Positions 16,204 through 26,067 of a DNA stretch of 64,000 bases are shown here, in pieces. The notes under the pieces were generated by a model that did not search any database, was not told where the DNA came from, and was given only the letters and a program-made list of their open reading frames with translations. This DNA comes from Clostridiaceae bacterium. Its GTDB lineage: Bacteria > Bacillota > Clostridia > Lachnospirales > Lachnospiraceae. The stretch covers positions 1 through 64,000 of the forward strand of contig CAJTGE010000008.1 of NCBI GenBank assembly GCA_910575795.1. The letters run 5' to 3'. The position numbers were made by a program, and so were the translations under genes. Each line of letters begins with the position of its first letter. The stretch's first letter is position 1.

Positions 16204-17283
16204 ATGAAAATGACATTCCGCTGGTTTGGGGAGAACAGTGATTCCGTAAAGCTGAGCCAGATCAGGCAGATTCCGGGCATGACCGGCCTGATGGGGTTCC
16301 TGGATTACAAGGCGGCAGGCGAAGTGTGGACAGAAGAGGAGATCAAAGCTTACATTGACAAGGTGCATGAAGCGGGCCTGGAGTGCGAGGTGATCGAGAG
16401 CGTAAATGTCCATGAGGATATTAAGATGGGCCTGCCCAGCCGCGACAAGTACATCGAGAATTATAATATCACCATCCGCAATCTTGCAAAATACGGGGTA
16501 AAGGTTATCGTGTACAATTTCATGCCTGTCTTCGACTGGCTGCGCACGGATCTGGCCCATCCGATTCCGGAGGACGGCTCCAACAGCCTCTATTTTGATG
16601 AGAAGGATTTAGGAACCATGGGCCCGGTAGAGATTGTAAGGAAAACCGCGGCGGACAGCAATGGCTTCACCCTTCCGGGATGGGAGCCGGAGAGACTGGC
16701 AGAGCTTGAGAACACCTTGAAGCAGTATGAGGGCATGACGCCGGACAAGCTGCGCGAGAATTATAAATATTTCCTGGACGCCGTGATCCCGGTGTGTGAG
16801 GAAGTGGGTATCCGCATGGCATGTCACCCGGATGATCCGGCATGGCCGATCTTTGGTCTTCCCCGTATCGCTCACAGCAAGGAGCAGTTTGACTTAATCT
16901 GCGGGCTTCACGATTCGCCTGCAAACGCGCTTTGCCTGTGCACGGGTTCTCTTGGTTCGAATGAGAACAACAATGTTCCGGAGATTATCCGCCACTTTGG
17001 CGAAAAGGACCGTATTGCCGCCCTGCATGTGCGCAACGTGAAGTTCCTTGACGGATATCACCACTTCCGCGAGGCCAGCCACCTGTCCAAGGACGGGGAT
17101 CTGGATATGTTCGCTATCATGAAGGCGATCTACGATACGTGTCCGGATGCATATGTCCGCCCGGATCACGGAAGAATGATCTGGGATGAGGTGGGCCGTC
17201 CGGGATATGGCCTTTACGACCGCGCTCTGGGCGCAACGTACTTAAACGGCCTTTGGGAAGCGATTGACCGGCTGTCCAGATAA
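16204..17283 (+). CDS. uxuA: D-mannonate dehydratase
   Basis: The protein has 359 residues, full length for UxuA. It starts [13 protein letters not shown] with the [11 protein letters not shown] block. It continues with [56 protein letters not shown] and [11 protein letters not shown], which carry the metal-binding His/Cys/Asp residues. The enzyme converts D-mannonate to 2-keto-3-deoxy-D-gluconate. It has a strong AAGGAGG site. It lies between the TRAP permease and UxuB in one operon; KDG kinase and aldolase must be elsewhere. Confidence 0.96.
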   Translation: MKMTFRWFGENSDSVKLSQIRQIPGMTGLMGFLDYKAAGEVWTEEEIKAYIDKVHEAGLECEVIESVNVHEDIKMGLPSRDKYIENYNITIRNLAKYGVKVIVYNFMPVFDWLRTDLAHPIPEDGSNSLYFDEKDLGTMGPVEIVRKTAADSNGFTLPGWEPERLAELENTLKQYEGMTPDKLRENYKYFLDAVIPVCEEVGIRMACHPDDPAWPIFGLPRIAHSKEQFDLICGLHDSPANALCLCTGSLGSNENNNVPEIIRHFGEKDRIAALHVRNVKFLDGYHHFREASHLSKDGDLDMFAIMKAIYDTCPDAYVRPDHGRMIWDEVGRPGYGLYDRALGATYLNGLWEAIDRLSR

Positions 17284-17314
17284 ACCGTAATGATATGTAA
17301 AAATGGAGGCAGAC

Positions 17315-18928
17315 ATGAAACTCAGCTTAAATGGAATAAAAGACGCCGCCGCGTGGAAGGCGGCCGGCATATCTCTTCCGTCCTATGACGTGGAGAAGAT
17401 CGCTGCCGACACCAGAAAAGCGCCCGTGTGGGTACACTTTGGGGCCGGAAATATTTTCCGTATCTTTATCGGCGGCCTGGCAGATAAGCTGCTCGGCAAG
17501 GGAGATATGGATAAGGGCATCACCTGTGCGGAAACCTTTGACTTTGACGTGATTGATAAAATATATGATCCGTATGACAACCTGGTTCTCGCGGTTACGC
17601 TGAAGGCTGACGCGTCTACGGAAAAGCAGGTGATCGGTTCTCTTACGGAGGCGATCAGGGCGGTTTCCGGGGATCCGGCTCAGTGGAACCGCTTGAAAGA
17701 GATTTTTGTAAATCCCGGGCTTCAGATGATTTCCTTTACCATTACGGAAAAGGGATATGCCCTGACAGGGCCTGACGGCAGCTTCTTCCCCTTTATCCAG
17801 GCTGATATCGAAAATGGCCCGGAAAAGGCCGGATCAGCTATGGCCGTGGTCTGCGCCCTTCTTCTGGAACGCTATAAGGCCGGAAAGCTGCCTCTGGCAG
17901 TCGTGTCCATGGACAACTGCTCCCACAACGGGGAAAAGCTTCAGAGCTCCATTATTGCCATGGCTAAGGAGTGGGAGAAAAAAGGATACGTGGACGCGGG
18001 ATTTGTGGAGTACCTGTCAGACGAGAGCATTGTGTCCTTCCCCTGGTCCATGATCGACAAGATCACCCCGCGGCCGGCGGATTCCGTGTGTGCGGAGTTA
18101 AAGAATCTGGGCATAGAGGATATGGATCCGGTGATCACCTCCAAAAAGACGTATATCGCCCCCTTTGTCAATGCCGAGGGACCGCAGTATCTGGTAATTG
18201 AGGATAAGTTCCCCAACGGGCGTCCGCCCCTGGAAAAAGCGGGCGTCTATATGACAGACCGCGATACGGTTAATAAAGTGGAGAGAATGAAGGTTACAAC
18301 CTGCCTGAATCCGCTCCATACAGCTCTGGCCGTATATGGCTGTGTGCTGGGCTACACGCTGATTGCAGATGAGATGAAGGATCCGGAGCTGAGCCGGCTG
18401 GTGCATGAGATCGGCCCGGTGGAAGGCATGCCGGTGGTGACGGATCCGGGTATCCTCTCCCCGCAGGATTTCGTAGATGAGGTTATTAAGGTAAGGATCC
18501 CCAATCCCTTTATGCCTGATGCGCCCCAGCGTATCGCCACAGACACCTCCCAGAAGGTGGGCATCCGTTACGGCGAGACGATCAAGGCGTATATGGAGAA
18601 ATACGGCGACGCCAAAAAGCTGAAAGCCATTCCGCTGGCTATCGCGGGCTGGTGCCGGTATCTTTTGGGCGTGGATGACGAGGGAAAGAAGTTTGAGCTC
18701 TCCCCGGATCCCATGGCTCCGGAGCTGGTAAAGAAGCTGGAAGGCGTTGTGGTTGGAAAACCGGAGACGTATCAGGGGCAGTTAAAGGAGATCCTTTCCA
18801 ATGCCAATATCTTTGGCGTTGACCTGTACGAGGCAGGTATCGGCAGCCTGGTTGAAGACATGTTTGTGGAAGAAATCGCAGGGCCTGGCGCGGTGCGGGC
18901 TGTTTTGAAGAAGTATATAACTGCATAA
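17315..18928 (+). CDS. uxuB: D-fructuronate reductase / mannitol-dehydrogenase family oxidoreductase
   Basis: The protein has 537 residues from the ATG of MKLSLNG, because the preceding ATG contains the GGAGG site itself. The N-terminal NAD-binding domain has WVHFGAGNIFRIF. The C-terminal domain has the long-chain mannitol dehydrogenase pattern, with MKVTTCLNPLHTALAVYG carrying the catalytic Lys-Asn-His region. UxuB reduces D-fructuronate to D-mannonate, the substrate of UxuA next to it. Tagaturonate reductase (UxaB) is the main alternative; the pairing with UxuA favours UxuB. A terminator follows at 18939. Confidence 0.9.
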   Translation: MKLSLNGIKDAAAWKAAGISLPSYDVEKIAADTRKAPVWVHFGAGNIFRIFIGGLADKLLGKGDMDKGITCAETFDFDVIDKIYDPYDNLVLAVTLKADASTEKQVIGSLTEAIRAVSGDPAQWNRLKEIFVNPGLQMISFTITEKGYALTGPDGSFFPFIQADIENGPEKAGSAMAVVCALLLERYKAGKLPLAVVSMDNCSHNGEKLQSSIIAMAKEWEKKGYVDAGFVEYLSDESIVSFPWSMIDKITPRPADSVCAELKNLGIEDMDPVITSKKTYIAPFVNAEGPQYLVIEDKFPNGRPPLEKAGVYMTDRDTVNKVERMKVTTCLNPLHTALAVYGCVLGYTLIADEMKDPELSRLVHEIGPVEGMPVVTDPGILSPQDFVDEVIKVRIPNPFMPDAPQRIATDTSQKVGIRYGETIKAYMEKYGDAKKLKAIPLAIAGWCRYLLGVDDEGKKFELSPDPMAPELVKKLEGVVVGKPETYQGQLKEILSNANIFGVDLYEAGIGSLVEDMFVEEIAGPGAVRAVLKKYITA

Positions 18929-18938
18929 ATTGAAAGAT

Positions 18939-18974
18939 ACCCCCGTTTCCCCTTGCAGAGAAACGGGGGTTGTT
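18939..18974 (+). terminator. Terminator of the TRAP-uxuAB operon
   Basis: An 11-bp perfect stem ACCCCCGTTTC / GAAACGGGGGT with a 10-nt loop is followed by TGTT. Confidence 0.85.
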
Positions 18975-18997
18975 CGATCCGATCATAAATCATCTGC

Positions 18998-19888
18998 TCA
19001 CTCTTTTTTATCCGAATTCTTCTGTTCCCGGTTCAATACCTTTGAAAATTTGTTTTCCTTCCTCCAACTGCTCGGCGAGATACCAAATACGTTCCGAAAG
19101 GCCCTGGAGAAGTGAAGCTGGTTCGGGTAGCCGACCATTCGGGAAATCTCGTTGATGGGCATTTCGGAAAACTTTAACAGCTCGGCGGCGCGGTTCATGC
19201 GGTAGTAGATCAGAAACTGCTGCGGCGTCTGGTTTAAGGAATCCCGGAAAATCTTTCCCAGATAGCTGCGGTTGAGATTGCAGAAAGCGGCAATGTCTTC
19301 CACCGTGATGGTATGGCTGTAATTCTGCTCTATGAAGCTGACGGCCTCGCGGATGTAGAAATCCTTGAGCTTTCCCACGGTGATTTCTTTGTGGTTGGCC
19401 GAGGACTGGATCAGCAGATCCACAAACAGGTAGAGATGGCCGATTTGGTAGAGAGAGGTGTTTTTCTGGTTCTGTACAAGGGACATGATCTCATCTCTTA
19501 AGCGGGCGGCCAGTTCCTTGCGGTTGTAGCGGTAAATGGGTTCGTCAAAGCCTAAGCCTGCTGTCTCAATGAATTCTTTGGCGCGGATTCCGTCAAATTC
19601 AATCCATGCATACTCCCAGGGGTCCGTCTCGTCGGCATGATAGGTGTTGATCTGGCCGGGACAGATTAAAAAGCCCTGGTTCCGCCTGAGCTGGTAGGCG
19701 TGGGTCACGCCCTGGCTGTCAGTGGAAAGAAGCGTGCCCTTTCCGGAAAGGATAAAGTGGAAGAGATAGTGGTTGCGGGCTGCGGGGCCATAGGAGTGAA
19801 GGGGCGCGCAGCGTTCCCATCCGTATTGGTAGAGGGTCATATCAATGTAACGTTCATTTGGAAAGATATTAAAAATCAGATCTGACAT
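18998..19888 (-). CDS. AraC-family regulator of the alpha-galactoside operon
   Basis: The protein has 296 residues. The N-terminal cupin-like sensor domain (about 1-150) has FHFILSGKGTL and GFLICPGQINTYHADE. The C-terminal double helix-turn-helix (about 190-290) has ITVEDIAAFCNLNRSYLGKIF and EISRMVGYPNQLHFSRAFR. The start has an AGGAG site. It is divergent from the ABC importer/alpha-galactosidase operon, the usual place for a RafR/MelR/MsmR-type activator responding to raffinose or melibiose. That role is inferred from position. Confidence 0.9.
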   Translation of the reverse strand: MSDLIFNIFPNERYIDMTLYQYGWERCAPLHSYGPAARNHYLFHFILSGKGTLLSTDSQGVTHAYQLRRNQGFLICPGQINTYHADETDPWEYAWIEFDGIRAKEFIETAGLGFDEPIYRYNRKELAARLRDEIMSLVQNQKNTSLYQIGHLYLFVDLLIQSSANHKEITVGKLKDFYIREAVSFIEQNYSHTITVEDIAAFCNLNRSYLGKIFRDSLNQTPQQFLIYYRMNRAAELLKFSEMPINEISRMVGYPNQLHFSRAFRNVFGISPSSWRKENKFSKVLNREQKNSDKKE

Positions 19889-20272
19889 GGGAAAGCTCCT
19901 TTCTCTGTCAGGGCAGCGGGGGATACCGCCTGTTATGAGGTTTGTGGAACATATCAGGAAAGCGTATGAGCCGCTTATGAAACGTTAAGGAACGGCGCAT
20001 ATACCATTATTGTACCACACCTTACGTTTTTTGTACATATGAGGCATTTTGATATATGGAGGCACATTAGATATATATACCTGATTCGTCAATATTGATA
20101 TAATCCTAAATAAATCAAGGGGTATTACATAAAATATCCCTAAATTTAACCACAATTGGCCAATGTGGAACAGCTTTTTACCACCTTTTTTGTGATATTT
20201 GATGTTTTGTACCTTAAGACATTGATAAAAATGTCACATAGAAAAAATCCATAAAATTAAGGAGGGCGTTTT
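19889..20272. promoter_or_regulatory. Divergent AraC / importer control region
   Basis: A 384-bp AT-rich gap without genes. GAGGCA occurs at 20041-20046 and 20059-20064 within two similar blocks 18 bp apart, a layout suited to AraC-type direct repeats. A weak importer-side promoter candidate is TTGATG, 17 nt, TTGATA just upstream of the binding-protein gene, consistent with a need for activation. The exact sites are guesses. Confidence 0.4.
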
Positions 20273-21568
20273 GTGAAAGCTTTAAAAAAAGCAGCTGTAA
20301 TTTCGCTGTCAGCAGGCATGGCGCTTGGTTTGACAGCGTGCAGCAGCGGGACATCGATGGATGGGAAAACCCACCTGACATTCCAGATTTGGGATGTGGC
20401 TCAGCGCGACGGAATGCAGCAGGTATGCGACGCGTATACAGCGAAAAATCCGGATGTTGTGATTGAAGTGCAGGTTACAAGCTGGAGCGAGTATTGGACG
20501 AAGCTTGAGGCTTCGGCTATCAGCAATCAGATGCCGGATATTTTCTGGATGCATACGAATGAGATTTTAAAGTATGCGGACTATGGAAAACTGGCGGATT
20601 TGACGGATCTGTATGATGATGAGAGCAAGACGTATTATACGGATCATTTTTCCGAGACTTCGCTGGGCAATATTCAGGGAAGCGACGGCAGATATTACGG
20701 CGTTCCCAAGGATAAGGATACAGTCGGGCTGGTTTATAATAAAGAGATGTTTGACGCTGCGGGTGTTGATTATCCCAACGAGGAGTGGACGTGGGATGAC
20801 TTGACAGAGGCCTCTCAGAAGATTTATGACGCCACCGGAAAGTACGGATATATGGCTTACGGCGACGATCAGCTCGGCTACTGGAACTTTGTGTACCAGA
20901 AGGGGGGGTGCATTCTGACAGAGGATAAGGAACGGGGCGGTTTTGACCAGCAGCCGACCATTGATGCAATGAAGTTTTACATAGGGCTTCAGAGCTATGA
21001 CTGGTGCCCGGATCAGAATTACTTTGCGGAGACGTCTCCCGGAACCGCGTTTTTCTCAGAGCAGGGCGCAATGTTTTTCGAGGGTAACTGGAATGTGCTC
21101 AATGAGATGAAGAACTATCCGGAGATGGCCGGAAAGTGGGATGTCGCGGTTCTCCCGAAATGCCCGGATCCGGCAAGCGGAGACGGCCGGGCCACGATTT
21201 CCAACGGCCTGTGCTATGCCACAAGCGCTGCGGGCAAGAATCTGGAGATTGTTAAGGATGTCCTCAAATTCATGGGTTCTGAAGAGGGACAGAGGATTCA
21301 GGGCGAATCCGGCGCAGCGATCCCGGCGTATGAAGGGCTTGAGGAGACCTGGGTAAAGGTATTTGATCAGTTTGACTATGTGCTGGATGTCGGAAAGTTT
21401 GTCGATATGTTCGACTATGCGGTGCAGAGCGTCAACAATGCGCACCGCCCTGTATGGAAGACGCAGGTTACGGACGCGCTGCTTAAGATTTATGCCGGCA
21501 CGTACACCGTTGACGAGGGCCTTTCCGTGATACAGGAGGCTATCAACACGGCTGGCGACGATGATTAG
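20273..21568 (+). CDS. ABC sugar-binding lipoprotein (alpha-galactoside type)
   Basis: The protein has 431 residues and starts at GTG with GGAGGG 6 nt upstream. A lipoprotein signal has the lipobox LGLTACSS (Cys about 23). The mature part is a group 1 extracellular solute-binding protein with LTFQIWDVAQRDGM, YYGVPKDKDTVGLVYNKEMFDAAGVDYP, GAMFFEGNW and the hinge-region tryptophans. It is the first gene of the importer operon; together with the downstream alpha-galactosidase it points to raffinose, melibiose or stachyose as ligand. Confidence 0.93.
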   Translation: MKALKKAAVISLSAGMALGLTACSSGTSMDGKTHLTFQIWDVAQRDGMQQVCDAYTAKNPDVVIEVQVTSWSEYWTKLEASAISNQMPDIFWMHTNEILKYADYGKLADLTDLYDDESKTYYTDHFSETSLGNIQGSDGRYYGVPKDKDTVGLVYNKEMFDAAGVDYPNEEWTWDDLTEASQKIYDATGKYGYMAYGDDQLGYWNFVYQKGGCILTEDKERGGFDQQPTIDAMKFYIGLQSYDWCPDQNYFAETSPGTAFFSEQGAMFFEGNWNVLNEMKNYPEMAGKWDVAVLPKCPDPASGDGRATISNGLCYATSAAGKNLEIVKDVLKFMGSEEGQRIQGESGAAIPAYEGLEETWVKVFDQFDYVLDVGKFVDMFDYAVQSVNNAHRPVWKTQVTDALLKIYAGTYTVDEGLSVIQEAINTAGDDD

Positions 21569-21585
21569 AAAGGAAGGTATGCGGT

Positions 21586-22485
21586 ATGGCAAATACAGGC
21601 ACAAGTATGGCAAGTAAGCATGCCCGCGACGAGAGCATGTGGGGATACATTATGGTTGCGCCGACCATCATTGGTCTGATCGTGTTAAACCTGTATCCGT
21701 TTTTAAATACACTGATTCTGAGCTTTTCAAAGACAAAACCCTTTGGGCTTTACGAGCTGCGGGGCGTTCAGAACTATATCAAGATGTTCCAGAGCCCGGA
21801 GTTCTGGAGGGCGAACTGGAATACGATTTATTTCTGTATTCTGACCGTGCCGGTGGGAATTTTCCTGGCGCTGGCCGTGGCGGTTATGCTGAACGCCAAG
21901 ATTAAGGGAAGAACCGCGTTCCGCGCGATATTCTTCCTGCCCATGGTTGTGGCCCCGGCGGCGGTGGCCATGGTTTGGAAGTGGATGTTTAACACAGAAT
22001 ATGGTATCATTAATACGCTGCTGGCGCACAAGATTAACTGGGTAACGGATCCGAATGTAATTATGATTACATGTGCAATCATCGCTATCTGGAGCGCGAT
22101 TGGTTACGACGCGGTTCTTCTTCTGGCAGGGCTTCAGAATATCTCCAAGTCCTACTACGAGGCGGCCAGCTTAGACGGCGCGACGAAGTGGCAGCAGTTC
22201 CGCATGATTACCCTGCCCATGGTTTCCCCGACGCTGTTCGTGGTATTAATCATGCGCCTGATGTCTTCCATCAAGGTATACGACCTGATTTACATGATGG
22301 TTGAGGAATCGAACCCGGCCTTAACAAGCGCCCAGTCGCTGATGTACTTATTCTACCGTGAATCGTTTGTAACCGGCAACCGCGGTTTTGGATCCGCTGT
22401 CGTTATCTGGACCGTAGCCCTGATCGGACTTGTGACGGTGATTCAGTTCTGGGGCCAGAAGAAATGGGTCAATTACGAGGTATAA
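21586..22485 (+). CDS. ABC sugar permease, MalF/UgpA type
   Basis: The protein has 299 residues and six predicted helices. The EAA loop is YYEAASLDGATKWQQFRMITLPMVSPT, where the ATPase docks. It starts MANTGTSMASK, with AAGGAAGG upstream, 17 nt after the binding-protein stop. It forms a heterodimer with the next permease. Confidence 0.93.
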   Translation: MANTGTSMASKHARDESMWGYIMVAPTIIGLIVLNLYPFLNTLILSFSKTKPFGLYELRGVQNYIKMFQSPEFWRANWNTIYFCILTVPVGIFLALAVAVMLNAKIKGRTAFRAIFFLPMVVAPAAVAMVWKWMFNTEYGIINTLLAHKINWVTDPNVIMITCAIIAIWSAIGYDAVLLLAGLQNISKSYYEAASLDGATKWQQFRMITLPMVSPTLFVVLIMRLMSSIKVYDLIYMMVEESNPALTSAQSLMYLFYRESFVTGNRGFGSAVVIWTVALIGLVTVIQFWGQKKWVNYEV

Positions 22486-22502
22486 AAGAAAGGAGGAAAA
22501 CC

Positions 22503-23336
22503 ATGAAATCATTAGAACAGGCAAGACGGACCAGGACAATCGGGACATATGCATTTTTTATCATCGGTTCCATCATTATGATTTTCCCCTTTGTCTGGAT
22601 GTTTTTGACAAGCTTTAAGACCGTTTCCGAGAGTATGCAGATTCCTCCGGATATTCTGCCGCATCAGTGGAACGTAAGCAACTTTAAAGAAGCGATGGCC
22701 AGCCTTCCCTTTGGCGCGCTTTATAAAAATACCATCCTTCTGATATTCTGGCGCGTGGTGTGCGCGGTTGGTTTCAGCTCCATGGCGGGCTATGCGTTTG
22801 CCAAGCTGAATTTTAAGGGCAAAAACGTATTGTTCAGCATTGTGCTGATTCAGATGATGCTGCCGTCCCAGATTTTTATCACGCCGCAGTATCAGATGCT
22901 TGCCAAGCTGGGACTTACGAATACGGTGTTTGCCCTGGTCTTCCCCGGTATTGTCAGTGCGTTCGGAACGTTTTTCCTGCGCCAGGCTTATCTGGGAATC
23001 CCGGATGAGATATCTGAGGCGGCGCATCTGGACGGATGTAACCAGTGGCAGACCTTTACAAAGGTTATGGTACCCTTAACCACGTCCTCTATGGCGGCCC
23101 TGGCGATTTTTACGGCGGTATTCGCTTACGGCGATTTGATGTGGCCGCTGATTGTCAATACAGATTTAAAGATGATGACCCTGTCCTCCGGACTTGCGAC
23201 CCTGCGCGGACAGTTCAGCACCAACTTCCCGGTAATGATGGCCGGTTCCCTGATGGCCATGATTCCCATGGTTGTGCTGTACATGATCTTCCAGAGACAG
23301 TTTATTGAAGGCGTTGCAACGACGGGAGGCAAATAA
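22503..23336 (+). CDS. ABC sugar permease, MalG/UgpE type
   Basis: The protein has 277 residues from the ATG that has AAGGAGG 6 nt upstream; a longer reading overlaps the previous permease. Six helices are predicted, with the EAA loop EISEAAHLDGCNQWQTFTKVMVPLT. The C-terminus RQFIEGVATTGG(A/K) is typical for MalG-type permeases. Confidence 0.93.
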   Translation: MKSLEQARRTRTIGTYAFFIIGSIIMIFPFVWMFLTSFKTVSESMQIPPDILPHQWNVSNFKEAMASLPFGALYKNTILLIFWRVVCAVGFSSMAGYAFAKLNFKGKNVLFSIVLIQMMLPSQIFITPQYQMLAKLGLTNTVFALVFPGIVSAFGTFFLRQAYLGIPDEISEAAHLDGCNQWQTFTKVMVPLTTSSMAALAIFTAVFAYGDLMWPLIVNTDLKMMTLSSGLATLRGQFSTNFPVMMAGSLMAMIPMVVLYMIFQRQFIEGVATTGGK

Positions 23337-23376
23337 ACCTTAACAAAAGACAGAGAACTGCGGAGGAATTTGAGAG

Positions 23377-25584
23377 ATGTCGATCAGATATGATGAGAGC
23401 AAAAAAACCTTTACCTTACAGACAAAGAACAGCACATATCAGATGAAGGTGAGCGAATACGGCTATTTGCTGCACTTATATTACGGTGACAGGATTGAGG
23501 ATGAGGATCTGAGCTATCTGCTGAAGCTCCAGGACAGGGGATTTTCTCCCTGTCCGAATGAAGCGGGAAATGACAGAACCTTTTCTCTTGACTTCCTTCC
23601 GCAGGAATTTTCCACAGACGGAAACTGCGACTATCGCTCCGGGAGCATTGAGGTTAAAAATGCGGACGGCAGCTATGGCTTTGTTGGTAAGGTTAAGGGA
23701 CACCGGATTTATTCCGGCAAATATAAACTGGAGGGGATGCCGTCTCTGTTTGGGACAGAGGGGGATACAGTGGATTCGCTGGAGATCCGCCTTCAGGACG
23801 AAGCGACTCTGCTCACAGTGATTCTCAGGTACAGTGTGTTTGAGGAAAAGGATATTATCACGAGAAGCACCAGAGTTGTCAATGAAAATCCGGAAACGGT
23901 GTACTTAAACCGCGTGATGTCCATGACCATGGATTTTATGGATTCGGATTACGATTTCATCCATCTGGACGGGCGCCACACCATGGAACGCGAAGTGACA
24001 AGAATCCCCATCTCCTATGGGATGCAGACCATAGGAAGCTTTCGCGGCGCGTCCAGCCATCAGCATAATCCGTTCGCGATCCTGTGCGACCACGGTGCGA
24101 ATGAGGATTTCGGAAGGTGCTATGGTTTTTCGTTTATTTACAGCGGCAATTTTGTCTGCAAGGTGGAAAAGGATCAGTATGATCAGACCCGGATCAATAT
24201 GGGTATTCATTCCAAGCATTTTTCGTATCAATTGAAGTCAGGCGAGTATTTTGAGGCGCCGGAGGCAGCGCTTGCCTATTCCGGCCAGGGCCTGACAAGG
24301 CTGTCTCAGCTTTATCACAATGCATACCGGGAGAACCTTTGCCGCAGCCCCCTTTCGGCAGAGATCCGGCCGATTGTGATAAATAGCTGGGAAGCGGCCT
24401 ACTTTGATTTTGATGATGATAAACTCCTCCATATCGCCAGAGAAGCGGTGGATATGGGAGTGGAGCTCTTTGTCCTGGACGACGGCTGGTTTGGCAAGCG
24501 TGACGACGACTGTTCCAGCCTGGGAGACTGGACCGTGAACCGGGCGAAGCTGAAAAAAGGGCTTAAGGGCCTATCGGATGAAATCCACAAAATGGGCCTT
24601 AAATTTGGCCTGTGGATCGAGCCGGAGATGGTGTCCGAGGACAGTGATTTGTACAGACAGCATCCGGACTGGTGCCTGCAGACGCCGAAGCGTCCGCTCG
24701 CCAGGGGACGTTATCAGCTCGTCCTGGACTTATCGAGAAAAGACGTATGTGATTATATTATTTCTTCCATTAACGCGATTCTGGATGAAACGAAGATTGA
24801 GTATGTGAAATGGGATATGAACCGTTTCATCACAGAATCCTGGTCCTCGATTGAGGAGAAGGAAAAGCAGGGGGAGATTTACCACCGTTATATTCTGGGC
24901 CTTTATTACCTGATGGATCAGATTATCCTCACGCACCCGGATATCCTGTTCTGCGGGTGCAGCGGCGGCGGCGGGCGGTTTGACCCCGGAATGCTTTACT
25001 ATCAGCCGCAGATCTGGTGCAGCGATAATACGGACGCCATCTGCAGGCTGAAGATTCAGTACGGAACATCCTTTGCCTACCCGATTTCGTCCATGGAATC
25101 GCATGTTTCCGTGTGCCCGAACCATCAGACGGGCCGGACGGTTCCCATCACGACAAGGGGCGTCACGGCAATGGACGGTATCCTGGGCTATGAGCTTGAT
25201 TCCACAAAACTGACGACGGAGGAGAAGGAAATCTGCAGGAAGCAGATTGAGGATTATAAGAACTTTTATCCTTTGATAGCAAAAGGCGATTATTACAGAC
25301 TGACCAACCCGTTTGCGTTCCATGAATATACGGCGTGGCAGCATGTGTCAAAGGATCGCAGCCGGTCCCTGGTAAGCCTGGTGCTGACGGATAAGGAAGC
25401 GAATGACGCGCAGCGCTATCTGAAGCTTAAAGGGCTTAAGCCAGAGGCGCGCTATACGGTGAGCGGCATGCCGGGCCTCTATTCCGGGCGGCTTTTGATG
25501 AGCGCCGGGATTCCGGTTCCGGGAAGCCTGCTTGAGTATGAGGCGGTTCAGTTTTATGTAGGGGAGACGGGAGGTCAATCATGA
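23377..25584 (+). CDS. aga: Alpha-galactosidase, GH36
   Basis: The protein has 735 residues, the usual size for bacterial GH36 enzymes. An N-terminal beta-sandwich (about 1-330) precedes the catalytic barrel. Motifs are VLDDGWFGKRDDD, GLWIEPEMVSEDSDLY, YVKWDMNRFITE with the nucleophile Asp, CSGGGGRFDPGMLYY, and WCSDNTDA with the acid/base Asp. It has no signal peptide, so it acts in the cytoplasm on imported alpha-1,6-galactosides (melibiose, raffinose family), releasing galactose. It overlaps the next small gene by 4 bp (ATGA). Confidence 0.96.
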   Translation: MSIRYDESKKTFTLQTKNSTYQMKVSEYGYLLHLYYGDRIEDEDLSYLLKLQDRGFSPCPNEAGNDRTFSLDFLPQEFSTDGNCDYRSGSIEVKNADGSYGFVGKVKGHRIYSGKYKLEGMPSLFGTEGDTVDSLEIRLQDEATLLTVILRYSVFEEKDIITRSTRVVNENPETVYLNRVMSMTMDFMDSDYDFIHLDGRHTMEREVTRIPISYGMQTIGSFRGASSHQHNPFAILCDHGANEDFGRCYGFSFIYSGNFVCKVEKDQYDQTRINMGIHSKHFSYQLKSGEYFEAPEAALAYSGQGLTRLSQLYHNAYRENLCRSPLSAEIRPIVINSWEAAYFDFDDDKLLHIAREAVDMGVELFVLDDGWFGKRDDDCSSLGDWTVNRAKLKKGLKGLSDEIHKMGLKFGLWIEPEMVSEDSDLYRQHPDWCLQTPKRPLARGRYQLVLDLSRKDVCDYIISSINAILDETKIEYVKWDMNRFITESWSSIEEKEKQGEIYHRYILGLYYLMDQIILTHPDILFCGCSGGGGRFDPGMLYYQPQIWCSDNTDAICRLKIQYGTSFAYPISSMESHVSVCPNHQTGRTVPITTRGVTAMDGILGYELDSTKLTTEEKEICRKQIEDYKNFYPLIAKGDYYRLTNPFAFHEYTAWQHVSKDRSRSLVSLVLTDKEANDAQRYLKLKGLKPEARYTVSGMPGLYSGRLLMSAGIPVPGSLLEYEAVQFYVGETGGQS

Positions 25585-26036
25585 ATGATGTCGTGCTGGA
25601 ATGGATTATCCCCTATGTGATGCCCGCAAAAAAACGGCTTTTAAAGGCCGTGCTGGTTTCACTGCTGATCGTGCTTCTGGCTGACGCCGTGCTGTTTTAC
25701 GCATTCCTGCTGCTGCCGGCAATCGTGCTGGGGATTGTGGAGTTTTTCCTGTTCCGGAGCTGGAAGCTGGAATATGAATATGTGTATGTAAACGGTGATT
25801 TTACGATTTCCAAAATCATCCGCAAGGAGAAGAGAAAGGACGTCTTCCACTGTGACCGCAAGGACATCCAGTATGTCCGGGAGGGAAAGCTTACGGAGGA
25901 CGGATGCCGGGTATCGGATTTTTCTTCCGGCTGGGAAAAGGCGGATGTTTACACGCTCCGGACCGGAAACCGCCTGGTATATATTGAACCAAACGAGGAA
26001 TTTCTGCAGGATCTTCGTCTGTACAGGAAGGCGTAG
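25581..26036 (+). CDS. Small membrane protein of unknown function in the alpha-galactoside operon
   Basis: The protein has 151 residues. Two closely spaced hydrophobic segments (about 22-42 and 45-62) form a membrane hairpin. They are followed by a charged soluble part with YEYVYVNGDFTISKIIRKEKRK and a C-terminal VYIEPNEEFLQDLRLY. The ATGA overlap with the alpha-galactosidase stop implies translational coupling. I do not recognise the family. The soluble half reads like a small PH-like or beta-rich domain; that is only an impression. Its constant placement within a sugar operon would be worth testing. Confidence 0.75.
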   Translation: MNDVVLEWIIPYVMPAKKRLLKAVLVSLLIVLLADAVLFYAFLLLPAIVLGIVEFFLFRSWKLEYEYVYVNGDFTISKIIRKEKRKDVFHCDRKDIQYVREGKLTEDGCRVSDFSSGWEKADVYTLRTGNRLVYIEPNEEFLQDLRLYRKA

Positions 26037-26067
26037 AATAATAAATTAAAAACAGGAGGATATGATT

